36,636 nt of DNA from Elusimicrobia bacterium RIFOXYA12_FULL_51_18 (GCA_001800245.1 MGVA01000041.1:1-36636), one strand, 5' to 3'. Shown: positions 26,918 to 35,167, counted from the stretch's first letter. A program made the numbers and translations. Notes: generated by a model not told the origin, from the letters alone.

Positions 26918-26924
26918 ATACGGC

Positions 26925-27401
26925 ATGTTGAACGCCATATTCAAACTTAAATGCACGGTTAACGGCGTGAAGATCGAGCGGGATCTGGATTCCTCCAGGA
27001 CCCTGCTTGAGTTCATTCGCGTTGATCTGGGCCTTAAAGGGACCAAGGAAGGCTGCGGAGAAGGGGAGTGCGGGTCCTGCCTTGTGTTGGTGGACGGAAA
27101 AGCCGTCAACTCCTGCCTGATGATGGCCGTTCAACTGCAGGGCAGAGAGCTGACCACTATCGAGGGACTTAAGGGACGCGAGGGCGGTCTGCATCCCCTG
27201 CAGAAGACTTTTATGGAAGAGGGGGCTGTGCAGTGCGGCTTTTGTATTCCAGGGGCGATAATCGCGGCCGAAGCTCTCCTGCGCGAAAATCCCAGGGCCA
27301 CCTCAGAAGATATAAAACGCGGCCTTACCGGTAATTTTTGCCGCTGTACCGGTTATGAGAAGATCCTCAGTGCGGTGGAAAAATCAAAAAGTTGCAGGTA
27401 G
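26925..27401 (+). CDS. 2Fe-2S subunit of molybdenum hydroxylase (set A)
   Basis: A 158-residue small subunit that passes electrons from the Mo site to FAD. The plant-ferredoxin-type cluster is ligated by Cys44, 49, 52 and 64 (GCGEGECGSCLV); the second, helical [2Fe-2S] domain uses Cys104, 107, 139 and 141 (QCGFCIPG and FCRCTGY). All eight ligands are present. It starts only 7 bases after the CsgG/barrel stop, without a separate ribosome binding site, so translation probably depends on the upstream gene. The matching FAD subunit follows after 50 bases. Confidence 0.95.
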   Translation: MLNAIFKLKCTVNGVKIERDLDSSRTLLEFIRVDLGLKGTKEGCGEGECGSCLVLVDGKAVNSCLMMAVQLQGRELTTIEGLKGREGGLHPLQKTFMEEGAVQCGFCIPGAIIAAEALLRENPRATSEDIKRGLTGNFCRCTGYEKILSAVEKSKSCR

Positions 27402-27451
27402 CGGGAAGAAAAGCCCGTCACATTGTCTTGACAGCCTAAAATGATAACTTT

Positions 27452-28348
27452 ATGCCTCCTATCGTAGTCAAACCCCCAACCCTGCAGGCGTTATGGCGCA
27501 GCCTTCCTTCTTTTGGGGGTGCCAGAAGATACTTGGCCGGAGGTACCGATCTTGTGGCGGGCGCCAATGCCGCGCCGGCCGGCGTCAAGGCCCGTCCGAA
27601 GGGGGGTAGCTTCGATCGAACTGAAGTTTGGGTTGATATAAGCGGGTTGAAAGAATTGCGCGGCATAAAGGAAACTAAGACTTCACTGATGATCGGCGCC
27701 GGGGCTAAAATAGCCGAATTGGAGGCCTCTCCGCTGGTCCGGCGCTGGCTGCCGGTCCTAAGCGCGGCCATCCCTCATTTCGCAAGCCCCTCGTTGAGGA
27801 ATATGGCGACCATAGGCGGCAATGCCGCCAACGCCAGTCCCTGCGCGGACGCCGTCTGCGCGCTCTGCGCGGAAAAGGCGCAAGTATTGCTGGAGTTTAA
27901 AGGAAAAAGGCGTAAACTGGCCCTCCCCGCCCTTTTTAAAGGTCCCAAAAAGACCGTTTTACGGAAAGATGAACTGATAGTCGCTTTTGAAGTCCCGAAG
28001 TGGAAACATTCCGGAGCCTATCTAAAGCTCGGGCCCAGGTCTTATTTCGGTATTTCCAAAGCGGCCGTGGCGGCGGCGCTTGAAATGGATGGGGAAAAGG
28101 TGAGATCCGTCTGCATAGCCCTGGCTTCCGTGGCGCCCGTGCCCCTTCTGGCGGTTAAAACCGCTAATTACCTGTGCGGACGGATGCTGAACGAAGAAAA
28201 TGCCCGCACGGCCGCGGCCCTGGTCAAGACCGAAGTTTCTCCCATCACAGATGTGAGATCCGAAGCAGGTTATCGGCGGGAGATGTGCGGAGTTCTGCTG
28301 GAAAGGGCCTTGAATTCTATTGCATCCGGAGTATCCGGGATAAATTAA
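27452..28348 (+). CDS. FAD-binding subunit of molybdenum hydroxylase (set A)
   Basis: A 298-residue medium subunit, the FAD module that passes electrons to NAD+ or another acceptor. FAD motifs are YLAGGTDLVAGAN (about 27-39) and RNMATIGGNAANASPCADAV (about 115-134); the C-terminal CO_deh_flav_C domain ends with ITDVRSEAGYRREM. No insertion like the 4Fe-4S loop of hydroxybenzoyl-CoA reductase is seen. The start lacks a clear ribosome binding site. With the upstream Mo and 2Fe-2S genes it completes a three-subunit enzyme. The 151 bases after it, before the set B FAD gene, show no gene of their own. Confidence 0.93.
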   Translation: MPPIVVKPPTLQALWRSLPSFGGARRYLAGGTDLVAGANAAPAGVKARPKGGSFDRTEVWVDISGLKELRGIKETKTSLMIGAGAKIAELEASPLVRRWLPVLSAAIPHFASPSLRNMATIGGNAANASPCADAVCALCAEKAQVLLEFKGKRRKLALPALFKGPKKTVLRKDELIVAFEVPKWKHSGAYLKLGPRSYFGISKAAVAAALEMDGEKVRSVCIALASVAPVPLLAVKTANYLCGRMLNEENARTAAALVKTEVSPITDVRSEAGYRREMCGVLLERALNSIASGVSGIN

Positions 28349-28499
28349 ATTCCGCGCTTTTGCCGCGAGGTTTATGATGGTCCGTGGTGCGGCGTCCGCA
28401 TGGTTAATGGCGGGTAGGCCGGATTCGCGGATAAAAAACCTGACAATCCGTTTCAATATTCAAATTACATATCTGCATCCACAGTTGGCCGGAGGTCGC

Positions 28500-29327
28500 A
28501 TGAGTAATATTAAATATTGCAGTTTCCCCGTGACGCCTAAAGCGGCCCTTGCCGAGCTTTTGAGCCGGAAAAATGAGGCGCTGGCCGTGGCCGGGGGAAC
28601 TTTGGCGGCAAAGACTCTGCCGGAAACGACGGTTAATTTTGTTGAGCTGAAAAACCTGCCTCTAAACTATATCAAGATGCGGGGGCCTGATCTTGTCATA
28701 GGCGCAATGGCGACTTTTGATGATATAGATAATTCGAAGCTCGTAGGAAGCTGGGCCGGCGGAGTTATTTCTACGGCGGCCGCGCGGTGTTCAAGCCAGC
28801 TGATAAGGAACATGGCCACTATCGGCGGCAATATCGCCCGGCCTCATTCTTTTAATATCTTTCCGGCCGTGCTGCTGGGCCTGGATGCGAAAGTCAAAAT
28901 ACTCTGCAAAACCGGCGTTAAGACCTGCGCCTTTTCCGACATCTATCTCGCGGATTTTAAATTCCGTCCCGGCCGCGACTGCCTGATCCTGGAGGTAGTA
29001 ATTCCAGGCAAAACCAGGAACTGGACCTGCCGGTTCGAAAAATTCGCGAAGACAGAGGCCAGTTGGGAGGCTTACCTGACGCTTTTTATGGCCGCGGAAA
29101 TTAATAGCGGCTCCATGAATGAGATACGTGTGGCGGTCGGCGCATTGTCGCCCAAACCGTTCCGGGCGCGGGGGGCCGAAAAAGTCCTGGCCGGGGCTGA
29201 ACTTTCCGCCGGGGTCATAGACGCGGCCGTCGTGGAATTGGAACGGGATATGGATGTTGTCCGCGCGAGCGAATTCAAGAAAGAAGTTTCCGCCAGCCTC
29301 TTCAGAAGATTCCTGGAGGTTTTGTGA
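28500..29327 (+). CDS. FAD-binding subunit of molybdenum hydroxylase (set B)
   Basis: A 275-residue FAD module of a second enzyme. AVAGGTLAAKTLPE corresponds to the first FAD loop but lacks the usual Asp after GGT; IRNMATIGGNIARPHSFN is the second, intact loop. The C-terminal flavoprotein domain has EIRVAVGALSPKPFRA. Ygf M-type subunits in enterobacterial purine clusters have the same size. I start at ATG 28500, preceded by GGAGG at 28491-28495; the frame is open further upstream to 28374 but without a binding site or conserved residues. Its stop overlaps the GTG of the next gene by 4 bases (GTGA), so it is coupled to the 2Fe-2S subunit. Confidence 0.9.
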   Translation: MSNIKYCSFPVTPKAALAELLSRKNEALAVAGGTLAAKTLPETTVNFVELKNLPLNYIKMRGPDLVIGAMATFDDIDNSKLVGSWAGGVISTAAARCSSQLIRNMATIGGNIARPHSFNIFPAVLLGLDAKVKILCKTGVKTCAFSDIYLADFKFRPGRDCLILEVVIPGKTRNWTCRFEKFAKTEASWEAYLTLFMAAEINSGSMNEIRVAVGALSPKPFRARGAEKVLAGAELSAGVIDAAVVELERDMDVVRASEFKKEVSASLFRRFLEVL

Positions 29328-29830
29328 AAAAGGAAAGTATAAGACTTGAAGCCGTGAACGGCGTGTTCAGGATCAGCCTCACCGTGAACGGAGTTAAAAA
29401 AAATTTCGCCGTTAAGAACAATGAGTTCCTCCTTAACGCTCTGCGGCGTTACGGCTATAAGGGCGCAAAGAAAGGCTGCGATACCGGCGATTGCGGCTCA
29501 TGCACCGTCATATTCAACGGCAAACCGGCGCTTGCCTGCCTCATACCGGCTTTCACGGCTCACGGCGCCGAGATCACTACCATAGAGGGCGTGGGTACGG
29601 TCCGGAACCCTCATCCGCTTCAGGAGGCTTTTGTTGAAGCCGGCGCGGTTCAGTGCGGTTTCTGTATCCCGGGGATGATCCTGTCCTCCAAACATCTGCT
29701 GGATGTTAATCCCTCGCCTTCCGAAGACGATATAAAGAAATATCTGGACGGCAACCTGTGCCGCTGTACCGGCTATGTGAAGCAGATCCAGGCCGTAAAA
29801 ATGGCCGCAAAAAAAATAAAAAAGGCTTAA
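29324..29830 (+). CDS. 2Fe-2S subunit of molybdenum hydroxylase (set B)
   Basis: A 168-residue iron-sulfur subunit. Ligands Cys52, 57, 60 and 72 (GCDTGDCGSCTV) bind the first [2Fe-2S] cluster; Cys111, 114, 146 and 148 (QCGFCIPGM and LCRCTGY) bind the second. It starts with GTG inside the stop of the FAD gene, with GGAGG a few bases upstream. The Lys-rich C-terminal tail is unusual but short. It belongs with the large subunit that starts 68 bases downstream. Confidence 0.95.
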   Translation: MKKESIRLEAVNGVFRISLTVNGVKKNFAVKNNEFLLNALRRYGYKGAKKGCDTGDCGSCTVIFNGKPALACLIPAFTAHGAEITTIEGVGTVRNPHPLQEAFVEAGAVQCGFCIPGMILSSKHLLDVNPSPSEDDIKKYLDGNLCRCTGYVKQIQAVKMAAKKIKKA

Positions 29831-29843
29831 AGGGTCAAGCAAT

Positions 29844-29852
29844 GGGGGGGGG
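29844..29852 (+). repeat. G9 homopolymer just after an alternative start codon
   Basis: Nine consecutive G residues follow ATG 29842, which is in frame with the set B Mo subunit and has its own AAAGGG (29829-29834) 7 bases upstream. Homopolymers of this length are prone to slippage. A second start, GTG 29899 with AAGGAG, lies downstream and would be unaffected. Confidence 0.6.
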
Positions 29853-29898
29853 TCCGCCGCCGTCAGTGAGTTTATCGTTATTTGTTAAGGAGATTGTT

Positions 29899-32217
29899 GT
29901 GGAAAAAAATGATTTTAAAGTGGTGAATAAGCGCGTGTTGAAAATGGATTCCCTGGGCCTGGCTTGCGGCGAACCCGTCTTCACCGACGACGTGGATATT
30001 AACGGCATGCTTTACGGCCGCATTCTCTGGAGCCCATACGCTCACGCCCGCATAACGAAGATAGACACTAAAGAAGCTGAAAAAGTTCCGGGCGTGAAAG
30101 CCGTGCTGACCTATAAGAACGTGCCGCGGGTCCCGCATACCACCGCAGGCCAGGGCTATCCCGAACCTTCCCCTTACGATACTTACATCCTGGATAATAA
30201 AGTGCGTTTCGTCGGCGACCGGGTGGCCGCCGTGGCCGCGGAGACTCCCGAAGCTGCGGAAGCCGCACTCAAACTGATAAAGACCGAGTACGAGATCCTG
30301 CCGGCCGTCTTCGACACCTTTGAAGCCATGAAAGACGGCGCTCCGGTGATTCACGACGAGAAAGACGCGAAGAATATCCCCGACGCCAGGCACAACATCG
30401 CCGCGAAGTTCGAATTCGAAGTGAAGAACGGCGAATGGTTCAAGGACGCGGATTTTGTTATAGAGCACAGCTATAAGATGCCTTATCTGCAGCACTGCGC
30501 CATAGAGCCCCACATTGTTATCACATGCTTCGATCCTTTCGGTCGGCTGGTCATAAGGACCTCCACTCAGGTGCCTTTCCACGTGCGCCGCATCGTGGCC
30601 CAGGCGCTAAAGCTGCCGGTAAAAAAAATACGCGTCATAAAGCCCCGCATAGGCGGAGGTTTCGGCTCAAAGCAGGAGGTTCTGCTGGAAGATATCGCAG
30701 CGGCGCTTTCCCTCAAGACCGGCAAGCCGGTGAAAATTGAATACACCCGCAAAGAGACCTTCATCTCCAGCCGCACCCGCCATCCTTCCACGGTCCGTCT
30801 TAAGACCGGTTTCAAGAAGGACGGCACCATTACCGACGCGGAGATGGATATAGTTCTCAATACCGGCGCCTACGGCTCGCACGCCCTGACGGTGATGATG
30901 TGCTCCGGTTCGCATACCATCCCGTTCTATAAAGTGAAGAACAATATAAAGTTTTTGGGCCGGAGCGTTTATACCAACCTGCCGGTAGCCGGCGCTTACC
31001 GGGGCTACGGAGCCACCCAGGGCTTTTTTGCCTGGGAATCCCAGATGGACATTATGGCCGCCAAGATCGGCATGGACCCCGTAGAATTCCGGAAAATGAA
31101 CTATATACGGCTGGGCGAGGGCTCTCCGGTGTTCAAGGCTATGGGCGAAGGGCGGGAAGGCGTAGAGCAGGTCATAACCTCTATCGGCCTTTACGAAGGG
31201 ATAGAAAAAGGCCTGAAAGCCATAAACTGGCGCGCTAAAAAGGAGAAAAATAAAGGCGGGAAGGGCGTGTTGCGGCGCGGGCTGGGGATGGCTTGCATGA
31301 TGCAAGGCTCGGGGATCCCCGAGGTTGATATGGCCAGCGCCACCATAAAAATGAACGAGGACGGTTCCTTCAATCTTATGGTCGGCGCTACCGACCTGGG
31401 GACAGGCTCCGATACTATTCTGGCCCAGATAGCGGCCGAGGTTCTGGGGGTTAAGGCCGAAGACTTCATCGTCTATTCTTCCGATACCGATCTTACGCCA
31501 TTCGACGTCGGCGCCTACGCTTCCTCCACCACTTTTATTTCGGGCAACGCGGTAAAAAAAACCGCCGAAAAGGTCCGTGAAATGATAATTGCGGTGGCGG
31601 CGAAGATCCTGGACAGGAAAAAAGAAGACTTACGCCTGGAAGGCGGCAAAGTGGTCGCCAATGACGGCGCGGCCTGCGGCCTCTCGGAGGTGGCCAATAC
31701 CTCACTCTACTATTACGATCAGCACCAGATCATAGCTTCGGCTTCGCATTACGCCCACACCTCTCCGCCTCCGTTCGCGGCTAATTTCGCGGAAGTGGAA
31801 GTGGATACCGGAACGGGAAAAATAAAGATCCTGGACTATGTCTCCTGCGTGGACTGCGGCACGGCGATCAATCCCGAACTGGCCGAGGGCCAGAACGACG
31901 GGGCCGTGCTTAACGGCATAGGCCACACGCTCTCGGAGGAACTGGAGTTTTCTTCCAACGGCACGCCGCTGAACGCCAGTTTCAGGCGCTACAAGATCTT
32001 TAACACGCTCGACATGCCGCCCATAAAGACATTCCTGATCCCAACCTTCGAGCCCAACGGGCCTTTCGGCGCCAAATCGGTTTCGGAGATCGGGATCAAC
32101 GGTCCGCTGCCGGCGGTGGCCAACGCTTTGTACGACGCCGTCGGAGTGCGGTTGTTTGATTCGCCCTTCACGCCGGAAAAAGTGCTTGCGGCTATTAAGA
32201 AAGCGGGTAAAAAGTAG
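29899..32217 (+). CDS. Molybdopterin-binding subunit of molybdenum hydroxylase (set B)
   Basis: A 772-residue molybdenum subunit, paralogous to set A. It has PRIGGGFGSKQEV, GAYRGYGATQGFFAWE, GATDLGTGSDTILAQIAAEVLG and the catalytic Glu (about residue 730) in AKSVSEIGINGPLPA. The residue region around bovine Glu802 reads HCAIEPHIV, of the HxxxEP type, unlike YLETQ in set A, so the substrate may differ: possibly hypoxanthine, another purine, nicotinate-like rings or aldehydes. XdhD-like is one option. I start at GTG 29899 because AAGGAG (29887-29892) is 6 bases upstream and family similarity begins there; ATG 29842, past a G9 tract, would add 19 residues. It completes the FAD, 2Fe-2S, Mo operon of set B. 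Confidence 0.92.
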   Translation: MEKNDFKVVNKRVLKMDSLGLACGEPVFTDDVDINGMLYGRILWSPYAHARITKIDTKEAEKVPGVKAVLTYKNVPRVPHTTAGQGYPEPSPYDTYILDNKVRFVGDRVAAVAAETPEAAEAALKLIKTEYEILPAVFDTFEAMKDGAPVIHDEKDAKNIPDARHNIAAKFEFEVKNGEWFKDADFVIEHSYKMPYLQHCAIEPHIVITCFDPFGRLVIRTSTQVPFHVRRIVAQALKLPVKKIRVIKPRIGGGFGSKQEVLLEDIAAALSLKTGKPVKIEYTRKETFISSRTRHPSTVRLKTGFKKDGTITDAEMDIVLNTGAYGSHALTVMMCSGSHTIPFYKVKNNIKFLGRSVYTNLPVAGAYRGYGATQGFFAWESQMDIMAAKIGMDPVEFRKMNYIRLGEGSPVFKAMGEGREGVEQVITSIGLYEGIEKGLKAINWRAKKEKNKGGKGVLRRGLGMACMMQGSGIPEVDMASATIKMNEDGSFNLMVGATDLGTGSDTILAQIAAEVLGVKAEDFIVYSSDTDLTPFDVGAYASSTTFISGNAVKKTAEKVREMIIAVAAKILDRKKEDLRLEGGKVVANDGAACGLSEVANTSLYYYDQHQIIASASHYAHTSPPPFAANFAEVEVDTGTGKIKILDYVSCVDCGTAINPELAEGQNDGAVLNGIGHTLSEELEFSSNGTPLNASFRRYKIFNTLDMPPIKTFLIPTFEPNGPFGAKSVSEIGINGPLPAVANALYDAVGVRLFDSPFTPEKVLAAIKKAGKK

Positions 32218-32223
32218 CGGGCG

Positions 32224-32279
32224 GCGGGGTACAGGTTGAGAGATGGAAGATTCATCTCTCATTGTGATCCGGTCCCCGC
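32224..32279 (+). promoter_or_regulatory. nested hairpins between the Mo subunit and glnA
   Basis: An inner stem of 9 perfect bp (TGAGAGATG 32237-32245 with CATCTCTCA 32253-32261) is enclosed by GCGGGG (32224-32229) with CCCCGC (32274-32279). No T run follows, so a plain intrinsic terminator is unlikely. It may be an mRNA-processing or 3'-protecting structure, or a glnA leader element. Confidence 0.5.
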
Positions 32280-32313
32280 GGCTTTTACTGAACTGCTAAT
32301 TTAAGGAGAAACG

Positions 32314-33648
32314 ATGAATGACAAAAACAAAGTCAAGGAAATCCTCAATATTGCCGGCAAGAAAGATATCCGGTTTATAAAACTTTGCTTCGTGGATATT
32401 CTGGGCCAGCTTAAATCGGTTTCTATCAGCCGCAGGGAGCTTGAACATGCTCTTAAGGACGGTATGGGGCTGGACGGCTCTTCCGTGGAGGGGTTTGCCC
32501 GCATTTACGAATCCGATCTTCTGCTCATGCCTGATCCGGACACTTTTAAACTCATGCCGGCCTCTTTTGACGGGCCGCAAAGCGCCGTGATGTTCGGAGA
32601 TATCGTGACCCCCCGGGGCGAACATTATCCCGGTGATACGCGCTATATTTTAAAACAGAACCTTAAAAAAGCCGCCGCTCTGGGGTATACCGGTTTCATG
32701 GTGGGGCCGGAGCTTGAATATTTTTATTTTTCAGGTTCTTCCAAACCGGAGGCCCTTGATAACGGTGGCTATTTCGATACGGTGCCGCTTGACGAGTCCG
32801 CGGACCTCAGGAAGGAAACCATCCTGCTGCTGGAAGACCTGGGGATCCCGGTGGAATATTCCCACCACGAGGTCGCGCCCAGCCAGCACGAGATAGACCT
32901 CCGTTACTCCGACGCCCTCGGTATGGCGGACAAAGTTATTATGTATAAACTGGTGGTTAAGCAGGTGGCCGCCAAGCACGGAGTGTACGCCTCTTTCATG
33001 CCTAAACCCCTGAATGGCGTCAACGGAAGCGGAATGCATGTGCATCAGTCCCTTTTTAAGGGAGACCGGAACACCTTTTTTGACAAAAATGATCCGGCGT
33101 ATCTTTCCGATACGGCAAAGCATTATACCGCCGGCATTCTTAAGCATGTGAGGCAGCTCTGCGCCGTCACAAATCAATGGGTGAATTCCTACAAGCGGCT
33201 GGTGCCGGGGTTCGAAGCCCCGGTCTATATCGCCTGGGCCAGGAGCAATCGTTCCGCTCTGGTCAGGGTGCCGCAGCTGCGGCTGGGAGCGGAAAAATCC
33301 AGCCGCATAGAGTGCCGTTTCCCGGACCCGGCCTGCAATCCATACCTCGCTTTCTCGGTGATGCTGGCCGCCGGTCTGGACGGCGTTAAAAACAAGCTGC
33401 CGCTGGCCAAACCAGTGGAGGCCGATATCTACGAAATGGATCACCTGGAGCGCCAGGCGCATAAGATAGAGACCCTGCCCGGTTCCCTGCTGGAAGCGAT
33501 AGAAGAGGCCGAGAAGTCCAAACTGCTCAGGGAAGCGCTGGGTGAACATGTTTTCGGAAAATTTATCGAGAACAAGCGCATAGAATGGGATAGCTACCGC
33601 ACCCAGGTCACCGATTACGAGATAAACAGGTATTTGTCCATACTTTAA
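32314..33648 (+). CDS. glnA: Glutamine synthetase, type I-alpha
   Basis: A 444-residue GS I that makes glutamine from glutamate, ammonia and ATP as a dodecamer. Family motifs: MGLDGSSVEGFARIYESDL near the N-terminus, GPELEYFYF, HHEVAPSQHEIDLRY, NGVNGSGMHVHQSLF, YKRLVPGFEAPVYIAWARSN and RIECRFPDPACNPYLAFSVML. The short length and the absence of an NLY-type adenylylation site place it in the alpha subtype, controlled by feedback and not by adenylylation. AAGGAG lies 6 bases before the ATG. Next to ammonia-producing deaminases and lyases it is well placed to reassimilate nitrogen. Confidence 0.96.
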   Translation: MNDKNKVKEILNIAGKKDIRFIKLCFVDILGQLKSVSISRRELEHALKDGMGLDGSSVEGFARIYESDLLLMPDPDTFKLMPASFDGPQSAVMFGDIVTPRGEHYPGDTRYILKQNLKKAAALGYTGFMVGPELEYFYFSGSSKPEALDNGGYFDTVPLDESADLRKETILLLEDLGIPVEYSHHEVAPSQHEIDLRYSDALGMADKVIMYKLVVKQVAAKHGVYASFMPKPLNGVNGSGMHVHQSLFKGDRNTFFDKNDPAYLSDTAKHYTAGILKHVRQLCAVTNQWVNSYKRLVPGFEAPVYIAWARSNRSALVRVPQLRLGAEKSSRIECRFPDPACNPYLAFSVMLAAGLDGVKNKLPLAKPVEADIYEMDHLERQAHKIETLPGSLLEAIEEAEKSKLLREALGEHVFGKFIENKRIEWDSYRTQVTDYEINRYLSIL

Positions 33649-33689
33649 CCATAAAAGGCGCTGTACTGTTGAAAGTGACTTATGTGCTA

Positions 33690-33718
33690 TTGCGGTCAAT
33701 AAGCCTATAGCTTATACT
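33690..33718 (+). promoter_or_regulatory. candidate sigma-70-type promoter for the SurA-like gene
   Basis: TTGCGG (33690-33695) and TATACT (33713-33718) are separated by exactly 17 bases; each matches four or five of six consensus bases. Transcription would begin near 33725, giving a leader of about 108 bases before the SurA-like gene. The 33649-33832 gap shows no terminator for glnA. Confidence 0.45.
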
Positions 33719-33832
33719 ATAACCTGCGCTATGGATAGGTGTTGAATTGCGCGAATGTCTTGCTATAAATGGGCCGCCGCTAATAAACTGTTTTAGGCAT
33801 AATTCCGCGGCTTATTGAGAGGGTGCGGTACT

Positions 33833-34951
33833 ATGCTAATGTTGTCCGACCTTAGTATGGATTGTGTTCATGTGCGGTTTTCAACACGGTATCCTGGCCT
33901 GTTTTTCCTGCCGCTTTTTCTTACTCTTACCGTTTACAGCTTAACATTTGCCGGAGTATCATCGGATATTCGTGGCTCAAAGGCGCCTTCCGTGTCCGCC
34001 GGCTCCCGGTCTCCCGGGAATGCGCATGCTAAACCGGCTAAGGCGGAGGGGAAATCCGGTGAAACCGGAGTAGTGGCAAAAACAGGTGAAAAGGGCGTGA
34101 TCACGGAGTTGGATCTAGCGGACTTTTCCGCCGCCGAAAGTTGCTACGGCTCCGATGCCATTAACTCAAGAAAGGCGGGTTTCATGCGGATGCTTGAAGC
34201 TTCCGTGGGAGAGGAGATTCTCAGCAGGAATGCCGGAGCCGGGATAACTTCCGCGGACTATGAAGCTGAACTAGCGCGTGTGGACAGGGAAACAAGAGCG
34301 CCGGAGATACTGGACTGCATAAAGAAACATTTCGGTTTTGATAAAGAATCCGGCAAATTCACCGTAGCAGGGGGCAGGGATCGGTATAAGAAAGTTTTTT
34401 TGAGAAAATATCTGGCGCAGAACCGTCTTTTCCGGTTCATTCATTACGATCCTAAAGTCCAGGCGGAGGCGTACCGTATAAAAGGGGCTGTTTTAGAGCA
34501 AACCTCCGGTGGAGCCTCGTTCGCGGCGCTGGCCGCCAAATACGGCCTTGTCTATTCCACCCATCAGTACACCGTGGAAGAGAGGAAGACGGACATGGTC
34601 AACAACAGTTCCCAGAGCTTTGCCGCCGCGCCCGAAGGCGGGATACCCTGGTCTCCTTTTGAAAAGCAGTTTATAGAGGAGCATCTGGCCGGGCTTAAAC
34701 CCGGCGACATGGGAAAGGCCGCGATAGAATCCGACGATGATTTCCAGTTTGTCCGGCTAGTAAGTGTTACGGATGGTAAATACGATTTTGAATCGCTGCG
34801 GATAAAGAAAAGAGACGACTATTTCCGGACTTCGGAGAAATTACGGTGCGCCATATATGATGCGGAACTTAATAAATGGCTCCTGGGGATATCCGGGAAT
34901 CCGATGCTCGGGATCCTCCAATTTAATAACCCGGTATACCAGGGCCCCTGA
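33833..34951 (+). CDS. Exported SurA/parvulin-like protein, degenerate
   Basis: A 372-residue protein from ATG 33833 (GAGAGGG about 9 bases upstream; a TTG 18 bases earlier is also in frame). A hydrophobic segment near residues 20-40 (LFFLPLFLTLTVYSLTFAG) is a signal peptide or anchor. A Lys/Gly/Ala-rich low-complexity linker follows, then a helical region like the SurA N-domain, and a part resembling a parvulin domain: SFAALAAKYGLVYST followed by EEHLAGLKPGDMGKAAIES. The usual parvulin catalytic residues are not clearly visible, so chaperone activity is more likely than isomerase activity. I am not sure of the family. Confidence 0.55.
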   Translation: MLMLSDLSMDCVHVRFSTRYPGLFFLPLFLTLTVYSLTFAGVSSDIRGSKAPSVSAGSRSPGNAHAKPAKAEGKSGETGVVAKTGEKGVITELDLADFSAAESCYGSDAINSRKAGFMRMLEASVGEEILSRNAGAGITSADYEAELARVDRETRAPEILDCIKKHFGFDKESGKFTVAGGRDRYKKVFLRKYLAQNRLFRFIHYDPKVQAEAYRIKGAVLEQTSGGASFAALAAKYGLVYSTHQYTVEERKTDMVNNSSQSFAAAPEGGIPWSPFEKQFIEEHLAGLKPGDMGKAAIESDDDFQFVRLVSVTDGKYDFESLRIKKRDDYFRTSEKLRCAIYDAELNKWLLGISGNPMLGILQFNNPVYQGP

Positions 34952-35014
34952 CTAACAGAAAAAAGTCGGATTGTTTTTTGTGTTTTCTTCGGGATTTTAA
35001 CTCCGGGAGGCGCT

Positions 35015-35128
35015 ATGTTGTCATGGTGTATACATTCCCTTGTCTTAACTATGGGGAACAGCATGCAAAATGAGGAAACGCTCTCCGGTTTTGTTTTTAT
35101 GAAAGCCGGAAAGGCGAAATATCTTTGA
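35015..35128 (+). CDS. possible 37-residue small protein
   Basis: A short frame begins with ATG 35015, four bases after GGGAGG (35005-35010), and ends at TGA 35126-35128. The product starts MLSWCIHSLVLTMGNSM. The spacing to the binding site is short and no homologue is known to me, so it may be chance or a leader peptide. It lies in the 216-base gap between the SurA-like gene and the Kelch gene, which otherwise holds only a promoter candidate. Confidence 0.25.
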   Translation: MLSWCIHSLVLTMGNSMQNEETLSGFVFMKAGKAKYL

Positions 35129-35152
35129 AACAGGGCCTTACTATAATAATAC
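35125..35152 (+). promoter_or_regulatory. candidate promoter for the Kelch protein gene
   Basis: TATAAT (35142-35147) lies 20 bases before the ATG. TTGAAA (35125-35130) is only 11 bases upstream of it, but is 16 bases from the overlapping TAATAC (35147-35152). Either pairing gives a very short leader; AGGA (35155-35158) is the likely ribosome binding site. Confidence 0.35.
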
Positions 35153-35167
35153 ATAGGATCGCGCACA

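Noticed and set aside
27428-27456. TTGACA with TATGCC 17 bases downstream, upstream of the set A FAD gene
   Set aside because: The -10 match is poor and the start of transcription would fall inside the coding region.
33205-33223. CCGGGGTTCGAAGCCCCGG, which looks like a tRNA T-arm
   Set aside because: It lies within the conserved glnA coding sequence (VPGFEAPVY) and has no acceptor, D or anticodon arms around it.
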